Shown here: piece after piece, positions 1 through 8,041 of the stretch
Layout of the letters: the number at the start of each line of letters is the position of its first letter
Position numbering within the stretch: the stretch's first letter is position 1
From: Leptospira sp.
GTDB taxonomy: Bacteria; Spirochaetota; Leptospiria; Leptospirales; Leptospiraceae
DNA: 54,813 nt
Assembly (NCBI GenBank): GCA_027531445.1
Contig: JAPZRK010000048.1
Coordinates: 1-54,813, forward strand
Direction: 5' to 3'
Made by a program: the position numbers and the translations under genes
The notes under the pieces: model-generated
What the model was told of the DNA's origin: nothing
Database searches by the model: none
What the model saw: the letters and a program-made list of their open reading frames with translations, nothing else

Positions 1-1542
1 CTCCTCCTTTTTCCTCAAACAAAAGAACATGAGAAAGAAGGTATCTATCTTTTCGGAGACAATGTCTCCGGGAAGAGGTTCAAGGTATCCCTAGCAGGGG
101 ACTCGATTGAACAATTAGAGTATTCGCCTTTATATCGGAATTATGTCTCATCGAACCAAGGGACTGAAGACGCTCACGAAACCTTCTTAGCGGATGATGG
201 TCTTTATTGGCACACGGACAGAAACGGCTTTCTTCTTGGATGTTCTGTTTGCATCGTCGATGAGTCGTTAAACGGAGATGAGTCTCCACAAATATTTTAT
301 CATTTTAACTTAGATGGATCCTTAGCAGGTTACTCTCTCCCGGATCAAAACCAGAACTTTGTTACACTCTCAGGAGTAGACGAACTCGGATTTTTCAAAG
401 GCTTAAAGATGCCAAGCTTCAAAATGCCGAAGCTTCCGAAAATCAAGGCTCCTAAACTAGCTAAGATCAAAATGCCTAAACTTCCAAAGTTTAAGATGCC
501 TAAGATCAAAATTCCTAAAATCAAAATGCCTAAGATCAAGGTTCCGGATATTGGAAAGGCAGTTTCAAAAGTAGGGAGTCAGATCGGAAAAGGTGTTTCT
601 AACATTGGAAAACAGATTGGAAAGGGAATCCAGAAATACGGGGAAAACATTGCTCAGGTAGCGGAAACCATCGCAGAGGGCGCAGGTGGCCTCTTAGACG
701 TTGCTACGGGGATCCTTGCACCGGATTCCGGCGCAGTAGAAGAAGAGCAAGCCTCTGACATCACTCAACCGGGCTACACCGATGAACAAGGCTACACCGG
801 TGAAGACGGTCTTTATTATCTCAATGATGGATCAGGCTACATGAATCCACAAACAGAGGAATGGTTCAATATGGATGGAACACCAATGGGGGAATCGCCA
901 CAAGCCTCAGACATCACTCAACCGGGCTACACCGATGAACAAGGCTACACCGCCGATGATGGAATGTATTATCTCAATGACGGATCCGGTTACATGAATC
1001 CACAAACACAAGGATGGTTCAATATGGATGGAAGTCCTTATGGTTCACAGGCAGTTCTCGATGAAGCGCAAGCACTCTATGGAGATGAATCAAATGATTG
1101 TTTCATGCCAGAATTAGGTTTTGATCTTTCTTCTTTATCTTCTCTAGCTTCCTCTCCTATAGTTTCAACGGGACTCAATGCAGTCCTTCCCGGTGCAGGC
1201 TTTGCCTTACCTATGCTCGCTCAAGGATTGAACAAAAAGAAAAAGCCTACTAACAAAGTAAATGTCCTATCAACTCTTAACAAGTTGACGATGGCAAAGA
1301 AAACATCTGCACCTATCGTAATAAAAAAGGCTCCACCACAAAGACCGCAAGCATCAAGTCAGTCAATTGCAAGAGGTGGGTCTATGACTCCTCAAATGCT
1401 TCAAAACTTGAGAACGCTTCAAACTCCACAACAAGAGCCAGCAAAGGAAGATAACAAGAAATTATTGTTATACGGTGGATTAGGCTTAGCGGGTTTATTT
1501 TTAATTTATAAAAGTATGAACCAAGGAAGAGGACGCAAATGA
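1..1542 (+). CDS. Repeat-rich, membrane-anchored virion-like protein (5' end outside window)
   Basis: The reading frame is open from base 1, so this is the C-terminal 513 residues of a longer protein; the ATG at 409 is internal. Seen in order: an acidic N-terminal part; a Lys/Pro stretch of repeated MPKIK-like units (about residues 137 to 182); an amphipathic Gly/Lys/Ile segment; two 51-residue tandem repeats rich in Tyr, Gly and Asn (bases 751 to 903 and 904 to about 1056); a Gln/Pro-rich linker; and a C-terminal transmembrane segment followed by basic residues. I do not recognise a family. It opens a rightward structural block and its stop overlaps the next start by 4 bases. A minor virion protein anchored in a viral or cell membrane is inference. 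Confidence 0.8.
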   Translation, partial: LLLFPQTKEHEKEGIYLFGDNVSGKRFKVSLAGDSIEQLEYSPLYRNYVSSNQGTEDAHETFLADDGLYWHTDRNGFLLGCSVCIVDESLNGDESPQIFYHFNLDGSLAGYSLPDQNQNFVTLSGVDELGFFKGLKMPSFKMPKLPKIKAPKLAKIKMPKLPKFKMPKIKIPKIKMPKIKVPDIGKAVSKVGSQIGKGVSNIGKQIGKGIQKYGENIAQVAETIAEGAGGLLDVATGILAPDSGAVEEEQASDITQPGYTDEQGYTGEDGLYYLNDGSGYMNPQTEEWFNMDGTPMGESPQASDITQPGYTDEQGYTADDGMYYLNDGSGYMNPQTQGWFNMDGSPYGSQAVLDEAQALYGDESNDCFMPELGFDLSSLSSLASSPIVSTGLNAVLPGAGFALPMLAQGLNKKKKPTNKVNVLSTLNKLTMAKKTSAPIVIKKAPPQRPQASSQSIARGGSMTPQMLQNLRTLQTPQQEPAKEDNKKLLLYGGLGLAGLFLIYKSMNQGRGRK

Positions 1543-1736
1543 GCGTAAAGAAACCAAACAAACCAAAGTTTCCTAAGAAACCTAAATCTAATAATCCAGA
1601 CGCTCTAGAGCGATGGGTTAAGAGATGTGAAGAGATCCGTTCTGATTATAACAAAAAAGAAGCGGAATGGAAAAAAGAAGATACGAGAGTGAAAAACCTC
1701 ATCGCGAAAGGCAAGAAAGCCAAGGAGATCAAATAA
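1539..1736 (+). CDS. Small basic Lys/Pro-rich protein
   Basis: A 65-residue, strongly basic protein. The first 18 residues are a Lys-Pro series resembling the MPKIK stretch of the upstream gene; the rest is predicted helix rich in Lys and Glu. It overlaps the upstream stop by 4 bases (ATGA), with a ribosome site inside the upstream gene (GGAAGAGGACGC). Translational coupling suggests stoichiometric production with its neighbour. A nucleic-acid-binding or minor virion protein is possible; no family is recognised. Confidence 0.65.
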   Translation: MSVKKPNKPKFPKKPKSNNPDALERWVKRCEEIRSDYNKKEAEWKKEDTRVKNLIAKGKKAKEIK

Positions 1737-1737
1737 C

Positions 1738-2283
1738 ATGAACAAAGTAGTCATGGAAGGTGCTAAACTTGGCACAAGTGGTCTTTTGTCGTTACTCTTG
1801 ACTAGAGCAATCTCCAAAGCGAACTCAGTTCAAAAAATGTGGGCTGACCGCTATCCGGGTCTTGCTCCTGCCGTCGCCTCCTCCGCTATCGCTGCCGCTT
1901 CTTTCAAGTTTGGTAAGTCGATCAAAGATCAATCGATCCGGACAGGGATTCAAGCCGGTGCCTCAATAGCTTCCGGAATCGCAATCCTAAACGTAGAGAA
2001 GATTAGAAATAACCTTCCTCCTTCTGTTCAAGGATTGTTAGCAGGTGATCAACCATCAAATCATGTGACAGTCGGTGCGGACGAATTGCAACAAATCGTA
2101 CAAGCTGAAGCGGACAGAATTTCAAAGAAGGCATTGAGAGATGCAGGCTTTGAGGTTGGAAACGAGTCAAGTCAAAGGTCAATCCCGGAGCAAACAAATG
2201 ATTCCGTTACGGAAGAGTTTGTAAATGGAGATGAGATCTACTTCACAAGTGGTGAAGAGGAAATCTACTCCGATATCGTTTAA
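1738..2283 (+). CDS. Hypothetical membrane-associated protein of the virus-like block
   Basis: A 181-residue protein beginning one base after the preceding stop. Residues 1 to 95 contain several Ala/Gly/Ser/Ile-rich hydrophobic stretches that could be two or three membrane-inserted helices. The C-terminal half is hydrophilic, acidic and probably helical, ending in an acidic Tyr-containing tail. No catalytic motif is visible. Its place between small basic proteins and the capsid-like genes fits a membrane protein of a lipid-containing virion, which is inference. Confidence 0.65.
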   Translation: MNKVVMEGAKLGTSGLLSLLLTRAISKANSVQKMWADRYPGLAPAVASSAIAAASFKFGKSIKDQSIRTGIQAGASIASGIAILNVEKIRNNLPPSVQGLLAGDQPSNHVTVGADELQQIVQAEADRISKKALRDAGFEVGNESSQRSIPEQTNDSVTEEFVNGDEIYFTSGEEEIYSDIV

Positions 2284-2376
2284 GAAAGAAGATCGTTCTC
2301 AGTTAGATTCCTTTCTCGTGTTATAAGTGTTAGTGTTGATGTTTGGTTAGCCTAGTCAGGCAAGGAGAAAAAACCA

Positions 2377-3024
2377 ATGGTAAAAAAAGAATTAAAGAAA
2401 GCTGATCCGGTTCGAGGGATCATCGAATCAGGAAAGCTATTCGATACAAAGCAATCGGCTTTTAAATACAAGTCAGGATCAACAAAAATTATTTTGTTTG
2501 GTGGTGAAGAGATTCGCGAAAACTATCCAGGACTTGCACTTTATAACACTTCCGGAAAGAATCCTTTCGATGGAAGCAGAGGTAAGACTCTTGGTCTGAA
2601 GCTTTACAGTTTTGGCCCCGATTTCGCACCGTTAGACTTTGCAGGCTCTGCAAATGACTACGCTCCTCTTATCGCTCTTACTAAAGTTTTGAACCAAACA
2701 AAATTTACAGTAACACTCGGTAAAGATGAAGTTCGTTCGTTTCTCGCAATCGAGGCACATGATCCACTCCCTCAAATTCTTTTCCATAGGAAAGTTGGAG
2801 CTGGAATCACTCCGTCAAACGAAACAGTAGCGGCAATCCTTCCACCGATGGGTTCCATCGAAGCTGAAAGAAACATCATCCGACTTCCTTTGAATGTCAA
2901 TGATGGAGTAAATCTAAAAATTGAAGGATCTCTTGAGAATGGAGTCACTCCGGGTGCAAACCTTGTAGACTTCCTTCTAGTGGGTCGTCTATTCGTGATC
3001 GAAGAAAAATCGATTAACAAGTAA
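2377..3024 (+). CDS. Candidate capsid protein (single beta domain)
   Basis: A 215-residue, beta-rich protein with no signal peptide or membrane helix. It follows a 93-base gap and has a strong ribosome site (AAGGAG, 8 bases before ATG), and it is followed by a perfect hairpin, as expected for an abundantly made structural protein. The C-terminal portion has alternating hydrophobic strands resembling the ends of the repeats in the next gene. The size suits a single jelly-roll capsid protein. I could not assign a family, so the capsid call rests on position, signals and composition. Confidence 0.5.
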   Translation: MVKKELKKADPVRGIIESGKLFDTKQSAFKYKSGSTKIILFGGEEIRENYPGLALYNTSGKNPFDGSRGKTLGLKLYSFGPDFAPLDFAGSANDYAPLIALTKVLNQTKFTVTLGKDEVRSFLAIEAHDPLPQILFHRKVGAGITPSNETVAAILPPMGSIEAERNIIRLPLNVNDGVNLKIEGSLENGVTPGANLVDFLLVGRLFVIEEKSINK

Positions 3025-3032
3025 CAACTTTT

Positions 3033-3057
3033 CACTAGGGAGCAAGTCTCCCTAGTG
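3033..3057 (+). terminator. Perfect 10-bp hairpin between capsid-like genes
   Basis: CACTAGGGAG (3033-3042) and CTCCCTAGTG (3048-3057) pair perfectly around a 5-base loop. Only a weak T-rich stretch follows, so it may be a partial terminator or an mRNA-stabilising 3' structure for the upstream gene. It contains the GTG at 3055, which argues against that codon as the next gene's start. Confidence 0.6.
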
Positions 3058-3084
3058 ATTGCAATTTTAAATTTGAGGAATAAT

Positions 3085-3888
3085 ATGAAAGCATCTCAAA
3101 GCAAAAATACTTTCAACATAATCTCCGGCTATTCAAAAGCAATTGGAGCAAATTCAAACTCTTTTCAAAAAGCTATTGTTTTACAATCGGCGCAGAACAT
3201 CAAAAAGAGAATTCATGGAATCATACTTAGATATAAGCCTGGTCTAGAAGATGTAGGCGTTCAGATTGAAAGTAAGAACATTAAAAACCTTATCAAAGGT
3301 TATCTTCCTATCTCTGTATTAGGTGCACCTTATGGAGCACCGTCCTTTCACATATTCCCTTTCTTTGGAAGAAAACCAATGATAGAAGGGAAGGAAGTTG
3401 TAGAGATAAAACTCCAAACTCAAGGCACGGCAATTTCTTCTAAAGATGTTTCCGCTTCTCTTTTGGTTGAGGAAATTGTAGAGGATGATCCGGAACAATA
3501 CAAAAAGAATCCATTCTATTTGTTAGCCGGAACATCGGACACGGTAGCGATCAATAAAGATGAAGTGACTGCAATCATTCTTGCTAATGACTTTTCGTCC
3601 GATGTTAAAATTCATGGATGGGTTACAAGATACAAGACTGGACTCGATGATGTCTTAATAGATCTCTATTCTGCCTCACTCGCAAGAACTGGAGGGATCA
3701 TAGAAGGGGACATGACTCTTGCACTTGCCGGATCCCGTTTTGATTCTCCTTGCTTTGACCATTTTCCACTTCCCGGAAAGAAACCTATCCTTGGACTAAA
3801 TGATCAAATTGAAGTCTTGCTTTCTACTAACTCGACAGCTGTCGGTGCAAGAGAAGTAGGAATTGCTCTCATCGTAGAAGGTCAATAA
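3085..3888 (+). CDS. Internally duplicated beta protein, candidate double-jelly-roll major capsid protein
   Basis: A 267-residue protein read from the ATG at 3085, which has GAGG 6 bases upstream; the earlier GTG at 3055 lies in a hairpin. Residues 10-131 and 144-267 are two copies of one domain. Matched segments include IHGIILRYKPGLEDVGV (43-59) with IHGWVTRYKTGLDDVLI (176-192), FHIFPFFGRKPM with FDHFPLPGKKPI, and SASLLVEE with GIALIVEG at the copy ends. Capsid proteins of PRD1/PM2-type viruses consist of two stacked jelly rolls, and PM2's is of similar length. That fold is inferred from duplication, beta-rich composition and context. A two-domain spike is the main alternative. Confidence 0.65.
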   Translation: MKASQSKNTFNIISGYSKAIGANSNSFQKAIVLQSAQNIKKRIHGIILRYKPGLEDVGVQIESKNIKNLIKGYLPISVLGAPYGAPSFHIFPFFGRKPMIEGKEVVEIKLQTQGTAISSKDVSASLLVEEIVEDDPEQYKKNPFYLLAGTSDTVAINKDEVTAIILANDFSSDVKIHGWVTRYKTGLDDVLIDLYSASLARTGGIIEGDMTLALAGSRFDSPCFDHFPLPGKKPILGLNDQIEVLLSTNSTAVGAREVGIALIVEGQ

Positions 3889-3889
3889 G

Positions 3890-4540
3890 ATGCAAGTCAA
3901 CGTATCTCATGCTTTCCAATATACTCAATCTTATAGAAGATTGAATGAACTTCCGAATCCTGATGATTTCAGTCGTTACACGGAAAGTTCTACTGTAAGT
4001 AAAGTAAACATTGAGAAAGCTAATCAATTAAGAATTAAGAATCCTCTTTTTATGATCTCTGATTTCAAGTCAAAGATCCTACTAGAGAATCCGGTTCAAT
4101 TTGCATTCATACTTGCAAATGAAAACATTGAAGAGTTATACGTTGATTCTTTCGAGAAGCTTGTGGATAATAAGACCGGTCTTTATGATGTCGTCATTGC
4201 TCCGGGAGATCCTTTACCAGAGATAATTCCGGAGACTCTTCAAACCTCCCTTCCTTTTAGATTTGCTTATAAAGATATCCCAGAGTTTTCAGATTTTCCA
4301 ACAGATACAATCTCGAATTTTCCAGAGGCCTCTACAAGTAAGATCATATTAGATCAATCTGTCAAAAAACAGGTGGTAGGCGTTTATTCTATTAAGACAC
4401 AAACTTTTTCTACGAATGACGAATTGATTATTGAGAATGCAAATGGATACGAATTTCTCTATCTTTTTCCTTATATTCAAAAGATACAAAAAACGGAAGT
4501 CGCTCTTTCCGGAAGAGTCAATTTTCTTTTGGAGTATTAG
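3890..4540 (+). CDS. Structural protein related to the duplicated capsid candidate
   Basis: A 216-residue protein starting one base after the previous stop, with GAAGG as ribosome site. Around residues 51-78 a segment (KNPLFMIS ... FAFILAN) resembles the start of the second repeat in the previous protein (KNPFYLLA ... AIILAN), suggesting a paralogue of the same beta fold. The middle is Pro/Glu rich and the C terminus alternates hydrophobic residues as a strand. There is no signal peptide. A minor capsid or vertex protein is inference. Confidence 0.6.
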   Translation: MQVNVSHAFQYTQSYRRLNELPNPDDFSRYTESSTVSKVNIEKANQLRIKNPLFMISDFKSKILLENPVQFAFILANENIEELYVDSFEKLVDNKTGLYDVVIAPGDPLPEIIPETLQTSLPFRFAYKDIPEFSDFPTDTISNFPEASTSKIILDQSVKKQVVGVYSIKTQTFSTNDELIIENANGYEFLYLFPYIQKIQKTEVALSGRVNFLLEY

Positions 4541-4543
4541 AAA

Positions 4544-6301
4544 ATGAGTGATGTATCAGACTTATTCGACATAACCTCAACACTCATAAATATAGTAAAC
4601 AATCCAGGTTTCGACACTGGCGCAGGTTACGCAGTTCCTGAAATTTATGATAATGTAATTTCAGGTTTTGAAACTTTAAGAAATGGTCTCGATGATATTG
4701 AGAGTATAATTGAGCAACTGACAGATGTTGGAATAGCTCTCTCTGATATTGGAACAGGCTTAACAAATGAATCTTCCGCTAGATCAGAAAGTGATGATCT
4801 TTTACAAACGAACATCAACTTACTTACTCAAAGAATTGATAACCTACTTTATGATCCGATACCAGACTCAGAAGTTCTAAATGGATCTAGGCTTTATCTT
4901 ACCGAATTTGTTGAAGTTTTTTCAACCGATCAAATTGACGGTCTGAATCAAAAGTTTGCATTCTTTACCAATGCACTTTCAGGAAAGCTTTCTGATCTTT
5001 CAGTGGGTGCAGGAACCGGTCTCACGATTGATAAATCAAATCCTGCTTTTCCTATCATAAAAGATAATAGACCTCTCTGGCCAAATATTCAAAATAAACC
5101 TTCTACTTTTCCACCTAATACGCACGGTCATGCAATCGCTGACACAATAGGCTTACAATCTGCACTAGATGCAAGAATACCTTTATCACAGAAAGGAAGC
5201 GTTTCCGGTGTTGCCTCTTTGGATGGATCCGGAAAGATTCCAGCTTCACAGCTTCCTGTATATGAGCCAGCTTTACAGATAGTAAATACAATAGCCCAAA
5301 GAAACGCACTCACTCCAACGGTGAACTTGCCCGTATACGTTAAAGATGCCACTGGAGACCCAACTGTCACAACAGGAGGAGCCTTCTACTTGTACGAACT
5401 CGCTACATTAACATGGATCAAACTTTCGGAAATGGAAAGTATGGAAATTGTCCAATCATGGGCAAACGTTACAGGCAAGCCTACAGTATTTACAGCCGAT
5501 CTTTCTACACCACTTACAGGACTTTCCACGGCAACAGGTGGAGCGGTCACGGCAACAGATTCTATTTTAGTAGGTTTCGGAAGAATTCAAAACGTTCTAA
5601 ATAACATAGCAACGACAATACGAGGAACCGTTTTAACTGGGCTTTCCACGGCAACAGGTGGAGCGGTCACGGCAACAGATTCTATTTTAGTAGGTTTCGG
5701 CAAAATTCAAAACGTGCTAAATAACATAGCAACGACAATACGAGGAACCGTTTTAACTGGACTTTCTACCGCAACAGGTGGAAACATAACCGCTACCGAT
5801 ACGCTTTTAGTCGCTCTCGGAAAACTTCAAAACCAAATTACAAACGCATCATCTGCAAGCGTTCCAGTTGGGACAGTTATAGAATCGGCAAGAGCAACAC
5901 CACCGACAGGATTTTTAGACTGTGATGGTTCGGCAGTAAGTCGCACAACCTATTCAGCTTTGTTTTCAGCCATTGGAACCGTCTTTGGTGTTGGTGATGG
6001 ATCGACAACTTTCAACTTGCCAGACAGACGAGGAAATGTTGGTCGAGGCGTTGGAACTTCCGTAGGATATGCAACGAATGTGACGATTGCATTAGGTGAA
6101 AAAACAGACGATGCACTTCAAGGACACACGCACCCACAAACAGCAGGTCAACCAGGTGCAGGGGTTACCGCTGCAGGTGGAAGTTATGCTGACGGAGATT
6201 CATCTGGATCTAGTGGACTAAATACGGGTAGTAACTCAGGAAGACAGGCATCAGAAACAAGAGTAAAATCTTTAGGTATGAAGTATTATATAAAATTTTA
6301 A
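4544..6301 (+). CDS. Fibre/spike protein with phage tail-collar domain
   Basis: A 585-residue protein. Around residues 195-240 it has the fibre-type motif GVASLDGSGKIPASQLP, common in phage receptor-binding fibres. Residues about 326-430 carry three copies of a 40-residue repeat beginning LTGLSTATGG. From about 440 a collar-type domain begins (GTVIESARATPPTGFLDCDG, then FNLPDRRGNVGRG) and ends with a GHTHP motif and a Gly/Ser-rich tail before a terminal strand. Collar domains occur at the tips of trimeric fibres that bind host surfaces. In a tailless particle it would be a vertex spike; in a tailed one, a tail fibre. Confidence 0.85.
   Translation: MSDVSDLFDITSTLINIVNNPGFDTGAGYAVPEIYDNVISGFETLRNGLDDIESIIEQLTDVGIALSDIGTGLTNESSARSESDDLLQTNINLLTQRIDNLLYDPIPDSEVLNGSRLYLTEFVEVFSTDQIDGLNQKFAFFTNALSGKLSDLSVGAGTGLTIDKSNPAFPIIKDNRPLWPNIQNKPSTFPPNTHGHAIADTIGLQSALDARIPLSQKGSVSGVASLDGSGKIPASQLPVYEPALQIVNTIAQRNALTPTVNLPVYVKDATGDPTVTTGGAFYLYELATLTWIKLSEMESMEIVQSWANVTGKPTVFTADLSTPLTGLSTATGGAVTATDSILVGFGRIQNVLNNIATTIRGTVLTGLSTATGGAVTATDSILVGFGKIQNVLNNIATTIRGTVLTGLSTATGGNITATDTLLVALGKLQNQITNASSASVPVGTVIESARATPPTGFLDCDGSAVSRTTYSALFSAIGTVFGVGDGSTTFNLPDRRGNVGRGVGTSVGYATNVTIALGEKTDDALQGHTHPQTAGQPGAGVTAAGGSYADGDSSGSSGLNTGSNSGRQASETRVKSLGMKYYIKF
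5521..5840 (+). repeat. 120-bp tandem repeats in the fibre gene
   Basis: Bases 5521-5640 and 5641-5760 are nearly identical over 120 bp, with only a few substitutions, and a third diverged partial copy begins at 5761. Each unit encodes 40 residues, so loss or gain of a unit keeps the frame and changes fibre length. The near identity indicates recent duplication or gene conversion. Confidence 0.9.
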
Positions 6302-6305
6302 CATC

Positions 6306-6590
6306 ATGGAATTACTCAAAGATATATTTTCATTTCTTTCAATTGTTTCGGTTTTCGGTCTTTATGTTATTCGATCAGAGAATAAAATAAAGACCCTAGA
6401 ACTTGATGCAAAGCTAACGAAGGAAATCAACGAGAACAAAAGACAGATTGCAAAGTTAGAGTCCGAAAGCGCGCTTAAAATAAAGGAGATTCAACTACAA
6501 TCTTCACATACGGAAGTTAAGCTGGAAGAAGTTAAAAGCCTAGTTTCTGAAATCTACAAAAGAGTAGTAGGTGAAAATCATGGCTCTTAA
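6306..6590 (+). CDS. Small protein with N-terminal TM helix and coiled coil
   Basis: A 94-residue protein with one hydrophobic segment near the N terminus (about residues 6-23) and a long charged helix with coiled-coil character to the end. It starts 4 bases after the fibre gene and overlaps the next gene. This layout occurs in phage lysis accessory proteins and in virion membrane proteins; no family is recognised. Confidence 0.65.
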   Translation: MELLKDIFSFLSIVSVFGLYVIRSENKIKTLELDAKLTKEINENKRQIAKLESESALKIKEIQLQSSHTEVKLEEVKSLVSEIYKRVVGENHGS

Positions 6591-7074
6591 TTGGGGCGTC
6601 TGTCTTCCTGGATCCGGAAAGTATGACGGGCGAAAGGTTCGCTTTGCCGTTGATTATGGATCCTTTCCTAAGTCTCCAATCATTCCAAACTCTATAAAAT
6701 ATTTCAATGGATTCTCTCATAACAAAGAGAAGAGAAGAGTCTCTGTCATCGTAAATCCGGACAGAGTGACAAGATGTGATTTTACAACTAAACTCATCAC
6801 AGATGATCCTATCGCGGAAAATTTTTACAATGAATTCATAAAGGCAAACATTCCATTATTTGGTTCTTACCAAGAGGTTCAAAAGTATATTCGTTTTTAC
6901 TGTTTCGATGACAAGGGACTTGACATTCCCTTTGTTCCAAATGTAGACGATATAACTTCAAGCACCGGACTGAATGAGATCAGTAAAGCTTTCCTTCCCG
7001 CCATGTTCTTGGTCGCTGCTTACTTTTCTTATCCTTACCTTAAAAAAAATTTAAAGAAAAGGAAGAGTAAATGA
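6580..7074 (+). CDS. Hypothetical C-terminally membrane-anchored protein
   Basis: A 164-residue protein from the ATG at 6580 (an in-frame GTG exists at 6571). The soluble portion is beta-rich with no recognised motif. A hydrophobic segment near residues 137-153 is followed by a very basic tail, so it is probably tail-anchored with the N-terminal domain on the far side. It overlaps its upstream neighbour by 11 bases and the next gene by 4. I infer a virion or lysis membrane protein. Confidence 0.65.
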   Translation: MALNWGVCLPGSGKYDGRKVRFAVDYGSFPKSPIIPNSIKYFNGFSHNKEKRRVSVIVNPDRVTRCDFTTKLITDDPIAENFYNEFIKANIPLFGSYQEVQKYIRFYCFDDKGLDIPFVPNVDDITSSTGLNEISKAFLPAMFLVAAYFSYPYLKKNLKKRKSK

Positions 7075-7748
7075 ATCTATGGATACCATTAACCGTCTTA
7101 GGTTCGTTACTCCTACTTGCAAAAGAAATTCCACAAAAGAGGATTCGCAAAGTGTTAGATAACAACCAAAGAGAAAAAATCAAGAAGTATGGAACCAATA
7201 ACTTTGGTTTAACTTTTAATAATTGGACAATCGTAGGAATTCGAGGCGGTCTTCCAAATGATAAAGGTATCATTTCTACAAACTCAAATGAAAATGATGA
7301 GTGGAATGATACAATTGTTCTCATCAAAGGAGATGTCTCAAAAGCTTTCCAGGCTACACTTGATCCGGGAAAGAAATGGATAGATACTCCATTGAATGCA
7401 AAAGGAACATTTAGAATTTCCGAAGGATTATACTTTTATAGTCCAGGTCTACATGATGGAAGAAAGGCTTTTCGTGCGGCCTCTAAAGTTAAAGGGATCC
7501 GTGATTCTTTCAAAGACGGTAAGTGGGATTCTAATGATATTATCGTAGAAGAAAAGTATGCAGGTGAATTCGGAGTGAACATTCACGCAATGTATAGAGC
7601 TGGAAAGGTAAATGGAAATTCGGCTGGATGCACAGTTTTAAAACATGGATGGACTTCACCGGATTGGATTGAGTTTAGAGATACTTTATACAATTCGTTT
7701 CAAAACAGAATTCCTTATCTAGTGGTTAATGCCTCAAGGATCGTGTAA
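7071..7748 (+). CDS. Membrane-anchored YkuD-like (L,D-transpeptidase fold) cell-wall enzyme
   Basis: A 225-residue protein. Residues 3-18 form an N-terminal hydrophobic helix, either a TM anchor or a signal-arrest-release type signal. Near the C terminus, His172 followed by Ser184-Ala-Gly-Cys187 matches the catalytic arrangement of YkuD domains (His, then Ser/Thr-x-Gly-Cys), although the spacing is shorter than the usual pattern. Such enzymes cut or link peptidoglycan peptides. Its place directly before a holin candidate suggests an endolysin or wall-penetration enzyme. The fold assignment rests on this motif alone. Confidence 0.6.
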   Translation: MNLWIPLTVLGSLLLLAKEIPQKRIRKVLDNNQREKIKKYGTNNFGLTFNNWTIVGIRGGLPNDKGIISTNSNENDEWNDTIVLIKGDVSKAFQATLDPGKKWIDTPLNAKGTFRISEGLYFYSPGLHDGRKAFRAASKVKGIRDSFKDGKWDSNDIIVEEKYAGEFGVNIHAMYRAGKVNGNSAGCTVLKHGWTSPDWIEFRDTLYNSFQNRIPYLVVNASRIV

Positions 7749-7752
7749 CGCT

Positions 7753-8040
7753 ATGACAAAGTTTTTTAAACAAACAAAAAAATCATTCAATGATAAGTCT
7801 CTCCGATTGACTGGACTAGTTATTCTTATCATTTGTATCATCTGTGAATTCATAACGATTCTCTCCGGAGGATCCTCAACAGTGCAAATTACAGAGTCAA
7901 TTCACTTCCCTGGATTTATAGGACTTGGATCCATCGGGCTGTTAATGTTTTTAATGCCTTATATTGTCTTAGGATATAAATTCTATAGAGAGATGAAGGA
8001 AAACAAAAAAGAAAATCAAGAGGATAACAAAGGAGAATAA
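7753..8040 (+). CDS. Two-TM holin candidate
   Basis: A 95-residue protein from the ATG at 7753; an earlier in-frame ATG at 7729 lies within the upstream gene and lacks a good ribosome site, whereas AAGGA lies 11 bases before 7753. Two hydrophobic helices (about residues 17-36 and 52-76) are separated by a short polar loop, with a basic N terminus and a highly charged C-terminal tail. This is the usual layout of two-TM holins, which open the inner membrane at lysis. The call comes from topology and neighbours, not sequence homology. Confidence 0.55.
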   Translation: MTKFFKQTKKSFNDKSLRLTGLVILIICIICEFITILSGGSSTVQITESIHFPGFIGLGSIGLLMFLMPYIVLGYKFYREMKENKKENQEDNKGE

Positions 8041-8041
8041 T

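Noticed and set aside
409..1542. Start of the first protein at the ATG at 409
   Set aside because: The same frame is open without a stop from base 1 to 409 and encodes protein-like sequence, so the gene begins outside the window.
3055..3084. GTG start at 3055 for the duplicated protein
   Set aside because: It lies within the perfect hairpin and lacks a ribosome site; the ATG at 3085 has GAGG upstream.
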